Positions 1-9,335 of a DNA stretch of 64,000 nt are shown one piece after another. The position numbers and the translations under genes are program-made. The notes under the pieces are model-generated. The model was not told where the DNA came from and made no database searches. It saw nothing but the letters and a program-made list of their open reading frames with translations. The stretch's first letter is position 1. Every line of letters starts with the position of its first letter. Source of the DNA: Candidatus Methylobacter oryzae (GTDB lineage Bacteria; Pseudomonadota; Gammaproteobacteria; Methylococcales; Methylomonadaceae); the NCBI RefSeq assembly GCF_003994235.2, contig NZ_RYFG02000120.1, positions 62,001 to 126,000 on the forward strand, in the 5' to 3' direction.

Positions 1-2
1 TC

Positions 3-1520
3 CGGTATTTGAGTGCTCTCGGATGGAGTTGGCTCACGAGATTGATTCAGCGCATCCGGCCGAATCTGTCCAACGCTGAAGTCGTCTCCCGGCCTGTGCT
101 GCAATCGAGAGCCGAACCTAAGGGGATGATTTTCCTGATGATCTCAGTGCCGTTGATTGTCCTGCTCAGCATCGTTGCGGTGATACCGGGCAGTATTACC
201 GTTCAGGCTTACTACGCTGCGGAGCAAGGCGCGCCTGAGCATACTTCCGGTCACTTCGAGGATTGGTTGATCCGCAGGGTGCCCGAGACATGGCTGAGCG
301 TCGCCGCGTATAAATATGATGTCGTTTCTTGCACGTCGCTGACAATGGCCGAGAAAGCGGATGCGTCTATTCTCCAAGTAATGCTCGGTCCTTGCTCATG
401 GTTTAACTTGGGCTTATTTCCACGCAACCTGAATCTCAGGGAGGCAAGGTTAGTGCCCAAAGGGGTCTCTTTATCGCTGTTGACTCAAGCAATAGACCCG
501 GATAAGCAGGTACGTGATGCGGCTTTTAAGGAATTCGACGGGCTCAACTTACAAAATCGCGACCTGCGCTTTGCCAATTTTTTCGGGGCCGTGCTGCCTA
601 AAGCCGATCTTCGCCATGTCCAGTTGCAAGGTGCAATCTTGTTGAAAGCAAAGTTGCAGGGCGTGATCGGTTGGGATAAAACGCAACTACAGGGTGCGAT
701 TTTGGGCGGGACTCAACTACAGAGTGCGACTCTGACCGAAGCTAATTTGCAGGGCGCGGACTTACGCGGGGCCAATTTGCAAGGCGCTGATCTAAGTTGG
801 ACTAAGTTGCAAAGCGCGGACCTGCGCGGCGCGAATTTGCAGGGGGCGGACCTGAATGGAGCAAATCTTCAGGGCGCCGACTTGCGCGGAGTAAAGATGC
901 AGGGAGCTTATTTGCGCGATGCGAGTTTCCAAGGTGCGAATTTAGTCTATGCGCATCTGCAAGGCTCTGATTTAGCCTTGGCAGGGCTACAGGCCGCGGA
1001 GTTGCGCAAAGCCGAATTGCTTGGCGTTGATTGGTCGCAAGCTAATCTTGACGGGATATTTATCGCCGAAAGTCTGGCGCCGGAATGGAATGAACAGCAA
1101 TATCGTAAGTTGGAAGCAATGCTCAAGCCTATACTGGATAGTGAGAAATTCAGCGCATTCCAGACGCGTATCGGTTCTGTGGGCGCGAATTTATTGTTGG
1201 GTAAGCCGATTAGCCAGACAAGTTGCTATAGCGATAATCCAACCTTGTTGGCATGTGAATATCGTAATTTGTTGCAGTTGGATAGTTATCGTACCGAGGT
1301 GCTGCACCCGAAACTGATCGAATTGGCTTGTTCGGACGAGGCGGTTGCCCCAGGCATTGCAAGACGCGGTATTAACAAATCCGTGGGGGGCGATCCTGAT
1401 TTTGGCTTGGCGGCGGCCCTGCTTAAAGCGTTGGATGCTCCAAATCCTTGCCCGGGCTTGAGCGCGTTGTTCGAACAAACGCGGCAAAAATTACGTGAAG
1501 CGGCGGCGCAGCAGAAATAA
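3..1520 (+). CDS. Membrane-anchored pentapeptide-repeat protein (5' end uncertain)
   Basis: The frame is open to the left window edge, so the first usable codon here (TTG at 9) may be internal and the gene may be 5' partial. Counting from that TTG, there is one hydrophobic segment at about residues 39-66, then a soluble part. Residues about 178-350 form a long run of A(D/N)LxG-type pentapeptides, such as 'GADLRGANLQ' and 'GADLNGANLQ'. Pentapeptide runs fold as right-handed quadrilateral beta-helices. In other proteins they mediate protein binding or DNA mimicry, but the target here is unknown. The C-terminal 150 residues carry four or five cysteines and no motif I recognise. The neighbour downstream is 200 bp away and unrelated. 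Family assignment is secure; function is not. Confidence 0.85.
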   Translation, partial: RYLSALGWSWLTRLIQRIRPNLSNAEVVSRPVLQSRAEPKGMIFLMISVPLIVLLSIVAVIPGSITVQAYYAAEQGAPEHTSGHFEDWLIRRVPETWLSVAAYKYDVVSCTSLTMAEKADASILQVMLGPCSWFNLGLFPRNLNLREARLVPKGVSLSLLTQAIDPDKQVRDAAFKEFDGLNLQNRDLRFANFFGAVLPKADLRHVQLQGAILLKAKLQGVIGWDKTQLQGAILGGTQLQSATLTEANLQGADLRGANLQGADLSWTKLQSADLRGANLQGADLNGANLQGADLRGVKMQGAYLRDASFQGANLVYAHLQGSDLALAGLQAAELRKAELLGVDWSQANLDGIFIAESLAPEWNEQQYRKLEAMLKPILDSEKFSAFQTRIGSVGANLLLGKPISQTSCYSDNPTLLACEYRNLLQLDSYRTEVLHPKLIELACSDEAVAPGIARRGINKSVGGDPDFGLAAALLKALDAPNPCPGLSALFEQTRQKLREAAAQQK

Positions 1521-1724
1521 AAGCCGGTACAACCGACGCGTCGGCAGGGAGGCTATCGTTATTCCCCAAAATATAACTACTCTTTGGAATTCGTATTAGT
1601 GCATGATACAGCTATTGGATCGGCAGCCGCCGTTCCATATCACTCAGTTACTTGTCGTTACAGTTTTAAAAAAAGCCTACATGCCAGGCTACCGGTATTT
1701 TTGCAGATATGACAGGAGGAGACT

Positions 1725-2303
1725 ATGACTAAAGTAGACGATATCAATGCTGAACTAAAACAGATGCAGCAGCAAATGCGGGGCTATTTGCAAGCGCATT
1801 GGCAGTTGTTTCTAGCGGAAGGTATCTTTTTTATTTTTCTTGGGTTTTGCGCAATCGTAGTTCCGCAACTTTTTACTGTGGCGACGGCCATATTCCTGGG
1901 ATGGATTTTGCTGTTCGGCGGAATAGTTCATGTTAGCCGGGCCTTTATGTTTTCCAGTATGCCGGGTTTTGGCTGGTGGCTGTTCATGGGGATTTTGCAG
2001 ATTATCATCGGCTATTTATTTATCGCCAACCCGGTTGCCGGGGCAGTGACGTTAACGATGTTATTGACGATATTCTTCGCTCTGGAGGGCATTGCCAAAA
2101 TTTCCCTGGCATTAATGATGCGGCCTCTGGCTAACTGGGGATTGATTCTGTTTAGCGGGGTTACGGCTTTGCTTTTTGCTGTGATCATCTGGATTTATTG
2201 GTCTGAATCGGCGCACTGGCTGTTAGGTTTATTTGTGGGTATTAATATGCTGTTTCTGGGCTGGTCTCTGGCTAGAATAAGTTTGCATCACAAGGAGACT
2301 TGA
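1725..2303 (+). CDS. HdeD/DUF308 family membrane protein
   Basis: A 192-residue integral membrane protein with a short charged N-terminus (about 25 residues) followed by about six hydrophobic segments containing many Gly and aromatic residues. Phrases such as 'GIFFIFLGFCAIVVPQ' and 'GWILLFGGIVHVSRAF' are typical of the DUF308/HdeD family, named after the E. coli acid-resistance membrane protein. A strong Shine-Dalgarno (AGGAGGAG) ends a few bases before the ATG. The next gene overlaps its stop, so the two are probably co-transcribed and may act together in the inner membrane. The molecular role of the family is poorly defined; involvement in acid or envelope stress is only an inference from HdeD. 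Confidence 0.85.
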   Translation: MTKVDDINAELKQMQQQMRGYLQAHWQLFLAEGIFFIFLGFCAIVVPQLFTVATAIFLGWILLFGGIVHVSRAFMFSSMPGFGWWLFMGILQIIIGYLFIANPVAGAVTLTMLLTIFFALEGIAKISLALMMRPLANWGLILFSGVTALLFAVIIWIYWSESAHWLLGLFVGINMLFLGWSLARISLHHKET

Positions 2304-2671
2304 GTAGATTATTTATGAAACGGAAAAATAATAACCAGCTGATTGTAAAGGTACTGCTAGTTGGTGCGGTAACTGCGGTTTTGAGTTATTTATTTCATCC
2401 CAACGCTGGGCAGCTCAGTATTTTATTTAATGGAGAGCCGGTTGCAGAGCCATTGGTGCGCTTTGCTGCCGGCCCCACATTCTTGTTGATCATGGTTATC
2501 ACCGGCGCGCTCACCGTTTTGTTGTTTTTAGGCGTCGGTTTCTTTCTGTTTCTATTCTTCATGTTCGCGGCATTGATGGTAATTTTTATCATGGCGCCTT
2601 ATTTTTGGCCGGTGTTGGCTATCATCTTATTGGCGATAATGTTGATGATGGTGGGGCGTGGTAAAGAATAA
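2300..2671 (+). CDS. Small hydrophobic membrane protein, unknown function
   Basis: About 120 residues, basic at the N-terminus (KRKNNN), then three or four hydrophobic stretches, the last two very rich in Phe, Met, Leu and Ile. The frame opens with a TTG that overlaps the upstream TGA. An ATG at 2315 is an alternative start, giving 118 residues, and neither is ideally spaced from the AAGGAG at 2292-2297. Overlap with the HdeD-like gene implies translational coupling. I do not recognise the family. It is real on the basis of position, codon pattern and consistent membrane topology, but no function can be assigned. Confidence 0.6.
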   Translation: MSRLFMKRKNNNQLIVKVLLVGAVTAVLSYLFHPNAGQLSILFNGEPVAEPLVRFAAGPTFLLIMVITGALTVLLFLGVGFFLFLFFMFAALMVIFIMAPYFWPVLAIILLAIMLMMVGRGKE

Positions 2672-2821
2672 TTGTTTGGGTATTGCCGCTTTAGGCCCTG
2701 AATCATGGGCTAGTTTAAATACGGTATTTTCGTTGTTCTAGTTCCCCAAAAAATCAAGTCATAACTATCTGATATAATTGAACTTAAAAATACAAAAAAC
2801 GATCGGGAAACTTTTATTTGC

Positions 2822-3328
2822 GTGGGTAAGATTTTGAATAATAAAGAAAAAATAAGCGTTTTGTTTGTGTGTATGGGCAACATTTGCCGTTCGCCGACTG
2901 CCGAAGGCGTTTTTACGAAATTGGTTAAGGATCATAAGCTGGACGCCTATTTTGCGATCGATTCGGCCGGTACGCATGCATACCACGTCGGCAATGCGCC
3001 GGACTTGCGTTCGCAGTCCGCAGCTCGTGAGCGAGGTATAGACCTGTCTAATTTGCGGGCCAGGCAAGTGGTTTTTGGCGACTTTGAGGATTTCGATTAT
3101 GTATTAGCGATGGACGACGACAATTATTCAATATTGGTTAATTCGTGTCCTGAGCAGCATAAAGCGAAGATAAAGTATTTTCTTGATTATGCGCCGCACT
3201 TAAACGAACGCCAGGTGCCCGATCCTTATTATGGCGGCGCATATGGTTTTGAGAAAGTGCTGGATATGGTAGAAGAAGCTTCCGCCGGTTTTTTACAAGC
3301 CTTGCGGGAATCGGGCCGCATTAGATAA
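2822..3328 (+). CDS. Low-molecular-weight protein-tyrosine phosphatase
   Basis: Cytoplasmic phosphatase of the LMW-PTP family, which removes phosphate from tyrosine residues; in bacteria this often counteracts tyrosine kinases controlling polysaccharide export. The signature P-loop C-X5-R is present near the N-terminus as 'CMGNICRSPT', and the general-acid loop as 'DPYYGG' near residue 130. At 168 residues it is about ten longer than the usual 155-160 because of a short N-terminal extension (GKILNNKEK). The start is GTG, with no better in-frame alternative before the P-loop. A TATAAT box lies at 2773-2778 but without a convincing -35. It sits 12 bp before the dienelactone hydrolase gene. No exopolysaccharide genes adjoin it, so the substrate is unknown. 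Confidence 0.92.
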   Translation: MGKILNNKEKISVLFVCMGNICRSPTAEGVFTKLVKDHKLDAYFAIDSAGTHAYHVGNAPDLRSQSAARERGIDLSNLRARQVVFGDFEDFDYVLAMDDDNYSILVNSCPEQHKAKIKYFLDYAPHLNERQVPDPYYGGAYGFEKVLDMVEEASAGFLQALRESGRIR

Positions 3329-3340
3329 GGAGAAAATATC

Positions 3341-4060
3341 ATGGCAATAGTGTCGAATACCATAACTTACCTGGATGACGACGTCGTTCTGGAAGCTTTT
3401 TTCGCGTTTGACGATGCGATTCCAGCGCGCAGGCCGGCAGTGTTAATTAACCATACCTGGGCCGGAAGGGATGAGTTCGTTGCCGAGAAAGCTAAAAAGC
3501 TCGCAGCTCTTGGCTATGTCGGTTTTGCGGTCGATATGTACGGCAAGGGCGTTCTGGGTTCGGGGCCGGAAGAAAATATGAAGTTGATGCAGCCTTTTAT
3601 GGATGATCGTGCCATGCTGCAAAAACGCATGAAAGCAGCTTTGTCTGCCGTGAAATTAATGCCTTGGGTTGACGATACTAAAATTGCCGCTATCGGTTTC
3701 TGTTTCGGCGGTTTGTGTTCGTTGGACTTGGCTAGAACCGGCGTTGACATCAAAGGCGTGGTCAGTTTTCATGGCTTGCTGAGTGCTCCTGGCAACGCTC
3801 AGGGTAATGCCATCAAAGCAAAAATCCTGGCTTTGCATGGGCGGGACGATCCGTTGGCGCCGGCGGAGCAAGTATTAGCTTTCGAACAGGAAATGACCGA
3901 AGCCGGCGCCGACTGGCAGTTACATGCTTACGGTCATACCATGCATGCATTCACTAATCCGGTCGCTAACGATCCGGCGCGCGGTATGCTCTATCAGCCC
4001 GACGCAGACCGGCGCTCGTGGATAGCGATGCAGAACTTTTTGGCGGAAATATTCTGCTGA
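3341..4060 (+). CDS. Dienelactone hydrolase family protein
   Basis: A 239-residue alpha/beta hydrolase of the dienelactone hydrolase family. These enzymes use a Cys-His-Asp triad. The nucleophile elbow is visible as 'GFCFGG' (about residue 128), the Asp in 'HGRDDPLAP' (about 170) and the His in 'HTMHAF' (about 203). Family members hydrolyse dienelactone in aromatic degradation, but most genomic copies are general cytoplasmic hydrolases. No chlorocatechol genes are nearby, so the natural substrate cannot be named. A good Shine-Dalgarno (AAGGAG) overlaps the stop of the phosphatase gene 12 bp upstream, suggesting one transcript. Confidence 0.9.
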   Translation: MAIVSNTITYLDDDVVLEAFFAFDDAIPARRPAVLINHTWAGRDEFVAEKAKKLAALGYVGFAVDMYGKGVLGSGPEENMKLMQPFMDDRAMLQKRMKAALSAVKLMPWVDDTKIAAIGFCFGGLCSLDLARTGVDIKGVVSFHGLLSAPGNAQGNAIKAKILALHGRDDPLAPAEQVLAFEQEMTEAGADWQLHAYGHTMHAFTNPVANDPARGMLYQPDADRRSWIAMQNFLAEIFC

Positions 4061-4102
4061 TATTAAACCGCAGGTTGCGGTTCAAATCTCTTATGCCTGA
4101 GT

Positions 4103-4121
4103 CCCGGCAGCTTTTGCCGGG
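4103..4121 (+). terminator. GC-rich hairpin after dienelactone hydrolase gene
   Basis: Perfect 7-bp arms CCCGGCA and TGCCGGG around a 5-base loop, 40 bp past the stop. There is no T-run after it, so termination is plausible but not certain. Confidence 0.35.
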
Positions 4122-4166
4122 AGGATAAGCTTTGCCGGATTACCTCATTGCAAAAAACTATCCGCT

Positions 4167-4195
4167 TCGACACTATGGCGACAATTTGTTATAAT
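4167..4195 (+). promoter_or_regulatory. Candidate sigma-70 promoter for gyrA
   Basis: A perfect TATAAT lies at 4190-4195, about 125 bp before the gyrA ATG. A weak -35 (TTCGAC, 4166-4171) stands 18 bp upstream. The -10 is convincing; the -35 is poor, so activity is uncertain. Confidence 0.4.
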
Positions 4196-4318
4196 TTGCG
4201 ACTTAATTTCTTGTCATGTAGTCGCACTTAAAACAAAAAAAACAGGAAACGTGTGTTCGTACTGAATCACAAAACTATGCCGGCATTCATTAACGGCGCA
4301 CTGTGTATATAGGGATCA

Positions 4319-6949
4319 ATGTCAAACTTCGCTAAAGAAATATTACCTGTCAATCTCGAAGATGAGATGAGACAGTCCTATCTCGATTACGCCATGAGCG
4401 TTATCGTCGGCCGAGCCCTTCCGGATGTCAGGGACGGCCTAAAGCCGGTTCACCGCCGTGTATTGTATGCGATGAGCGAGTTAGGCAACGACTGGAACAA
4501 GCCTTATAAAAAATCGGCGCGTGTGGTCGGTGACGTGATCGGTAAATACCATCCGCATGGCGACACCGCGGTTTACGACACGATGGTGCGTATGGCGCAG
4601 GATTTCTCGATGCGTTACATGTTGATCGACGGGCAGGGTAATTTCGGTTCTGTTGACGGCGACTCTCCTGCCGCGATGCGTTATACCGAAGTGCGGATGG
4701 CGAAAATCGCCCATGAGTTGATGGCCGACTTGGATAAGGAAACGGTCGATTTTGCACCAAACTACGACGAATCGGAATCCGAGCCGACAGTATTGCCGAC
4801 GCGGGTGCCGACTTTGCTCGTTAACGGTTCGTCCGGCATCGCCGTGGGCATGGCGACCAATATTCCGCCGCATAATCTATCCGAAGTGATCAGCGCCTGT
4901 TTGGCGATGATCGATAAACCCGATTTAACCGTTCATGAGCTGATGGCTCATGTGCCTGGCCCCGATTTTCCGACTGCGGCGATTATCAACGGCGCTTCCG
5001 GTATTTACAACGCTTACACCACCGGGCGCGGCAAAATCTATTTACGCGCGCGTTGCCATTTTGAAGACATCGGCGACGGAAGCCGGCAAGCGATCATTGC
5101 CACCGAACTGCCTTATCAGGTCAATAAAGCCAGATTGCTGGAGAAAGTTGCCGAATTGGTTAAGGAAGGCAAACTTGAAGGCATTTCCGGTTTGCGCGAT
5201 GAGTCGGATAAAGACGGTATGCGCATGGTGATCGAACTGCGTCGCGGCGAAGTGCCCGACGTGGTGTTGAACAACTTGTATAAGCAAACGCAATTCCAGA
5301 CCGTGTTCGGCATCAATATGGTTGCGTTGCTGGATGGCCGTCCGCATTGCATGAATCTCCGCGAGATTATCGGAGCATTTATCAATCACCGGCGTGAAAT
5401 CGTTACGCGCAGAACGATCTACAACTTGCGTAAAGCCAGGGAGAGAGCGCATATCTTAGAAGGACTTGCAGTCGCTTTGGCTAACATCGACGAGATGATC
5501 GCATTGATCAGAGCCGCGGCTACTCCGGCAGAAGCTAAGGTCAAGTTGTTGGAGAAAGATTGGGAAGCAGGATTGGTCGCAACGCTGTTGGACCGCGCCG
5601 ATGCGGATCGTTCGCGGCCCGAAGATTTGGCGATGGAGTTCGGCCTTCATGACGGCATTTACCGTTTGTCCGAAGCCCAAGCTCAGGCAATTCTCGATTT
5701 GCGCCTGCATCGCTTGACCGGTCTGGAACAAGATAAGATCGTCAACGAATACAAAGAACTGTTGGCGCTGATTGATGAGTATCTGTTTATTCTGAGTAGC
5801 GATGTACGCCTGATGGAAATCATCAGGGAAGAACTGGTAGCTATCAAGGAACAATATTCCGACGAGCGTCGCACGGAAATCGTCCAAAATCACGCGGATT
5901 TATCCGATGAAGACCTGATTACCGAAGAAGACATGGTGGTAACCATGTCGCATGAAGGTTACGTCAAATCCCAACCGCTCAGCGACTATAAGGCGCAACG
6001 GCGCGGCGGCCGAGGCAAGTCGGCAACGCAAACCAAGGAACAGGATTTTGTCGATAAGCTGATTGTAACGAATACCCACGATACTATCTTGTGCTTCTCT
6101 TCGTTGGGCAAAGTTTATTGGCTTAAAGTTTATCAATTGCCTGTTGCCAGCCGTGCGGCCAGGGGCAAGCCGTTTGTTAATCTGCTGCCGCTGGAGCAAG
6201 GCGAAAAGATTAATGCGATGTTGCCGATCCGCGAATTTACCGACAATAAATTCATTTTTATGGCGACATCGGCGGGTACTGTCAAGAAAACGCCTCTGGG
6301 AGAATTCGAGCGTCAACGCACTAGCGGCAAGCTTGCAATCGAACTCAGGGACGGCGACAACCTGGTCGGCGTTGCGGTGACCGACGGCCAACAAAACGTG
6401 TTGCTGTTCAGCAGCGACGGCAAAGCCGTTTGTTTCAATGAAGACGATGTGCGCTCGATGGGGCGGACGGCAGCCGGTGTGCGTGGTATTCGTTTGCAGG
6501 AAGGGCAAAAAGTCATTTCGCTGATTATTGGCACCGAAGGTACCGTGCTGAATATCACCGAGAACGGTTTCGGCAAGCGAACCAAGCTGGAAGAATTCAC
6601 CTGCCATAAACGCGGCGGCCAGGGCTTGATTGCAATACAGACATCCGCGCGTAACGGCGCTGTAGTCGGCGCCGTGCTGGTCAATGATCATGACGAAATC
6701 ATGCTGATTACCGATGGCGGCACATTGGTCCGCACCCGGGTTGACGGTATTTCGGTCGTCGGCAGAAATACCCAGGGTGTGACGATCATCAGGCCGGACA
6801 AAAATGAAAAAGTAATCGGTGTTGATCGTATCGAAGGTTTGGCAGGCGTAGACGATACCGATGAAGAAGTTTTAGACGATGCCGAATCGGAGCAGGGCGG
6901 ATCGGAAGAAATAACTAATGACGATATTGAATCAGGTGAGGAATCGTAA
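4319..6949 (+). CDS. gyrA: DNA gyrase subunit A
   Basis: Catalytic subunit of the type II topoisomerase that introduces negative supercoils, working as an A2B2 complex with GyrB. At 876 residues it matches the usual length. The active-site tyrosine is Y122 in 'AAMRYTE', with the breakage-reunion domain before and the six-bladed C-terminal DNA-wrapping domain after it. The GyrA-box is seen in 'QRRGGRGK', and the C-terminal 30 residues are strongly acidic. In the quinolone-resistance region the positions equivalent to E. coli S83 and D87 are Thr83 and Asp87 ('GDTAVYDT'). Thr at 83 is a wild-type state in some gammaproteobacteria and is not by itself a resistance sign. The stop overlaps the serC start (TAATG), indicating coupling. 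Confidence 0.99.
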   Translation: MSNFAKEILPVNLEDEMRQSYLDYAMSVIVGRALPDVRDGLKPVHRRVLYAMSELGNDWNKPYKKSARVVGDVIGKYHPHGDTAVYDTMVRMAQDFSMRYMLIDGQGNFGSVDGDSPAAMRYTEVRMAKIAHELMADLDKETVDFAPNYDESESEPTVLPTRVPTLLVNGSSGIAVGMATNIPPHNLSEVISACLAMIDKPDLTVHELMAHVPGPDFPTAAIINGASGIYNAYTTGRGKIYLRARCHFEDIGDGSRQAIIATELPYQVNKARLLEKVAELVKEGKLEGISGLRDESDKDGMRMVIELRRGEVPDVVLNNLYKQTQFQTVFGINMVALLDGRPHCMNLREIIGAFINHRREIVTRRTIYNLRKARERAHILEGLAVALANIDEMIALIRAAATPAEAKVKLLEKDWEAGLVATLLDRADADRSRPEDLAMEFGLHDGIYRLSEAQAQAILDLRLHRLTGLEQDKIVNEYKELLALIDEYLFILSSDVRLMEIIREELVAIKEQYSDERRTEIVQNHADLSDEDLITEEDMVVTMSHEGYVKSQPLSDYKAQRRGGRGKSATQTKEQDFVDKLIVTNTHDTILCFSSLGKVYWLKVYQLPVASRAARGKPFVNLLPLEQGEKINAMLPIREFTDNKFIFMATSAGTVKKTPLGEFERQRTSGKLAIELRDGDNLVGVAVTDGQQNVLLFSSDGKAVCFNEDDVRSMGRTAAGVRGIRLQEGQKVISLIIGTEGTVLNITENGFGKRTKLEEFTCHKRGGQGLIAIQTSARNGAVVGAVLVNDHDEIMLITDGGTLVRTRVDGISVVGRNTQGVTIIRPDKNEKVIGVDRIEGLAGVDDTDEEVLDDAESEQGGSEEITNDDIESGEES

Positions 6950-8028
6950 TGTCCAGAGTTTATAATTTTAGCGCAGGTCCGTCCGCATTCCCCGAATCGG
7001 TGTTACGGCAAGCGCAGCAAGAAATACTCGAATGGCGCGATAGCGGCATGTCGGTCATGGAAATGAGTCATCGCGGCAAGCATTTCTCTATTATCGCCGA
7101 AGAACTGGAAAGCGATTTAAGAGCGCTGATGGCTGTTCCTGAAAACTACAAAGTTTTATTCCTGCAAGGCGGGGCATCGGGACAGTTTTCCCTAATCCCG
7201 CAAAATATCCTGAACGGTAAAAGTAAAGCCTGTTACCTGAAAACCGGCGCTTGGTCGGAAAAAGCGATTAAAGATGCCGGAGCTTATTGTGACGTAGTCG
7301 TCAGCGCCAGTTCGGAAGACACGAAGTTCACCACGATTCCCGATGCTGCAAGTTGGACCATCGATAGTCAGGCAGCTTATCTGCACTATACCTCGAACGA
7401 AACCATTCATGGCGTGGAGTTCCAGTCTTGCCCGGACAGCAAGGGCTTGCCGCTGGTGTCGGATATGTCGTCGAATATCCTGTCGCGCAAAATCGACGTC
7501 AGCCAATACGGTTTGATTTATGCGGGAACGCAAAAGAATATGGGGCCGGCAGGCGTCACTGTGGTCATAGTCAGGGATGATTTGGTCGGCCATGCGCCTA
7601 AAACGGTGCCGCCGGTTTTCGATTATGCCGAACAGGCTAAAAACCAATCGATGCTGAATACGCCGGCAACTTATAGCTGGTATTTATGCGGACTGGTGCT
7701 GAAATGGTTAAAAGAGCAGGGCGGCGTTGAGGCTATAGAACAACGCAATATTGCGAAAGCGGCGAAACTGTATCAAGCCATCGACCAGTCGGCTTTGTAT
7801 TCGAACCCGGTAGAAGCGGCATCCCGTTCGCGGATGAACGTGCCGTTTATCTTGGCCGACGAAAGCCTGGACAAACCGTTTTTAGCGGCTGCGGAAGCCA
7901 ATGGCTTGTTCGAGCTGAAAGGTCATCGCTCAGTCGGCGGCATGCGGGCAAGTATTTACAATGCGATGCCGGAGGCTGGCGTGCAGGCCTTGATTGATTT
8001 CATGGCTGAATTTGAACGCACTCATTAA
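6949..8028 (+). CDS. serC: Phosphoserine aminotransferase
   Basis: PLP enzyme that converts 3-phosphohydroxypyruvate and glutamate to phosphoserine and 2-oxoglutarate in serine synthesis, and also acts in pyridoxal phosphate synthesis. It opens with the family signature 'YNFSAGPSAFP'. The PLP-binding lysine is K196 in 'YAGTQKNMGPAG', and the C-terminal 'GHRSVGGMRASIYNAM' is diagnostic. Length (359) is normal. The ATG shares a base with the gyrA stop codon, and the downstream gene is pheA, the classic serC-pheA neighbourhood. Cytoplasmic. Confidence 0.98.
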   Translation: MSRVYNFSAGPSAFPESVLRQAQQEILEWRDSGMSVMEMSHRGKHFSIIAEELESDLRALMAVPENYKVLFLQGGASGQFSLIPQNILNGKSKACYLKTGAWSEKAIKDAGAYCDVVVSASSEDTKFTTIPDAASWTIDSQAAYLHYTSNETIHGVEFQSCPDSKGLPLVSDMSSNILSRKIDVSQYGLIYAGTQKNMGPAGVTVVIVRDDLVGHAPKTVPPVFDYAEQAKNQSMLNTPATYSWYLCGLVLKWLKEQGGVEAIEQRNIAKAAKLYQAIDQSALYSNPVEAASRSRMNVPFILADESLDKPFLAAAEANGLFELKGHRSVGGMRASIYNAMPEAGVQALIDFMAEFERTH

Positions 8029-8046
8029 ATTGAAGAAAGATAAGCG

Positions 8047-8087
8047 GAACACGGATGACACAGATTAGACGGATTTAAACGGATTTT
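8047..8087. repeat. ACACGGAT-type intergenic repeat (partial)
   Basis: The serC-pheA gap contains 'GAACACGGATGACACAGATT' followed by two further ACGGATTT motifs. The same words occur near 9241, 18542, 47402 and 48879. Here only the left half is clear and the matching right arm is degraded. Confidence 0.6.
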
Positions 8088-8147
8088 TTATCAGTAATCA
8101 TCCTGTTCTGAGTAGTCACAAAAATAAAATAATTAAATCAGGCCGCC

Positions 8148-9233
8148 ATGACATCTGTCACCCCCCTTTCTGAACTAAGAGACAAAATCGATGCGATCGA
8201 TAAGCAGATTCTACAATTGATGAATCAGCGCGCATCTTGCGCAATGGAAGTCGCCAAGACCAAGATCGCGCTGGGCGAGAATGGATCGTTTTACCGCCCG
8301 GATCGCGAGTCGTTGGTATTGCGGCGCATCAAGGATTTGAACCAGGGGCCTTTATCCGATGATACCGCCGCGCATTTTTTCAGGGAATTGATGTCGGCGT
8401 GCTTAGCGTTGGAAAAACCTTTGGATGTAGCCTATTTAGGGCCTGAGGGCACATTTACTCAGCAAGCCGCGATTAAGCATTTCGGTTCGGCCGTTAAAAC
8501 CGTACCGGCCTCGACCATTAACGATATTTTTAATGCCGTGGAAAACGGCAACTGCCAGTTCGGCGTCGTGCCTGTCGAAAACTCTACCGAGGGCGTGATC
8601 AGTCATACCTTGGACAGGTTTTTGCATTCGCCGCTAAAAATATGCGGCGAGGTTGAAATCAGGGTGCACCAAAACTTGTTGGGATTGGTCGATAGCCTGG
8701 ATGAAGTGACCGAGGTGTTCTCGCATCAACAATCGCTGGCCCAGTGCCGGCAATGGCTGGATAGGCATCTGCCGCATGCGAAGCGAACTGCCGTCAACAG
8801 CAATACCGAGGCGGCAAAATTGGCGTCAACCCATAAACAGGCCGTTGCGATAGCCGGCATTGTTGCGGCTGAAATCTATCAATTGAATGTCATCGAGAAG
8901 AATATCGAAGACGAATCCAACAATACCACCCGCTTTATTATTATAGGCCAGCAAATATCGTCTTCTACCGGTAACGATAAAACCTCATTGGTTGTGTCGA
9001 CGGGCAATCAGCCCGGGGCGCTGTACAGGATACTTGAGCCTTTCGCGAGATTTAATATCGGTATGGTGCATATCGAATCCAGGCCGTCACGCCAGGGATT
9101 ATGGGATTATGTATTTTTTATCGATATTGAAGGTCACAGTGAAGATGAAAACGTTGCCCAGGCTTTGGCGCTGTTGAATGGTGGCGTTAACATGCTGAAG
9201 CTTTTGGGATCTTATCCCAAAGCCGTACTTTAA
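8148..9233 (+). CDS. pheA: Bifunctional chorismate mutase / prephenate dehydratase
   Basis: The P-protein of phenylalanine synthesis: chorismate to prephenate to phenylpyruvate. Domains in order are an AroQ-type chorismate mutase (residues about 5-90, 'LRDKIDAIDKQILQLMNQRA'), a prephenate dehydratase (about 95-270, with 'GPEGTFTQ' and 'VENSTEGVI') and a C-terminal ACT domain (about 280-355). The ACT domain carries the phenylalanine-binding 'ESRP' motif, so feedback inhibition by phenylalanine is expected. Its 361 residues are typical. The gene lies 119 bp after serC and about 100 bp before hisC, with repeat-derived sequence in both gaps. Confidence 0.98.
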   Translation: MTSVTPLSELRDKIDAIDKQILQLMNQRASCAMEVAKTKIALGENGSFYRPDRESLVLRRIKDLNQGPLSDDTAAHFFRELMSACLALEKPLDVAYLGPEGTFTQQAAIKHFGSAVKTVPASTINDIFNAVENGNCQFGVVPVENSTEGVISHTLDRFLHSPLKICGEVEIRVHQNLLGLVDSLDEVTEVFSHQQSLAQCRQWLDRHLPHAKRTAVNSNTEAAKLASTHKQAVAIAGIVAAEIYQLNVIEKNIEDESNNTTRFIIIGQQISSSTGNDKTSLVVSTGNQPGALYRILEPFARFNIGMVHIESRPSRQGLWDYVFFIDIEGHSEDENVAQALALLNGGVNMLKLLGSYPKAVL

Positions 9234-9240
9234 TTATTAG

Positions 9241-9283
9241 AACACGGATGCGCCGATTAAGCGGACGATGGTTTATCCGTGTT
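9241..9283. repeat. ACACGGAT-type inverted repeat
   Basis: Perfect 9-bp arms AACACGGAT (9241-9249) and ATCCGTGTT (9275-9283), with a 25-bp centre containing CCGATTAAGCGG. It sits directly behind pheA and could fold as a 3'-end hairpin. It is a member of the family also present near 18542 and 48879. Confidence 0.75.
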
Positions 9284-9335
9284 TCTCCATGCTATTGAAT
9301 CATCCTCTCATTTACTTCTTGCCACAGTATTACCC

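Noticed and set aside
4535-4580. Thr83 in GyrA as a quinolone-resistance mutation
   Set aside because: Thr is the normal residue at this position in some gammaproteobacteria and Asp87 is unchanged; no basis to call resistance.
5900-6691. Long minus-strand open frame of 263 codons inside gyrA
   Set aside because: It lies wholly within the GyrA coding frame, has low-complexity Gln/His/Arg composition and no recognisable domain; an antisense shadow.
9279-9335. N-terminal extension of HisC from a GTG start
   Set aside because: The extra codons are translated from an intergenic inverted repeat; the conserved protein starts at ATG 9336.
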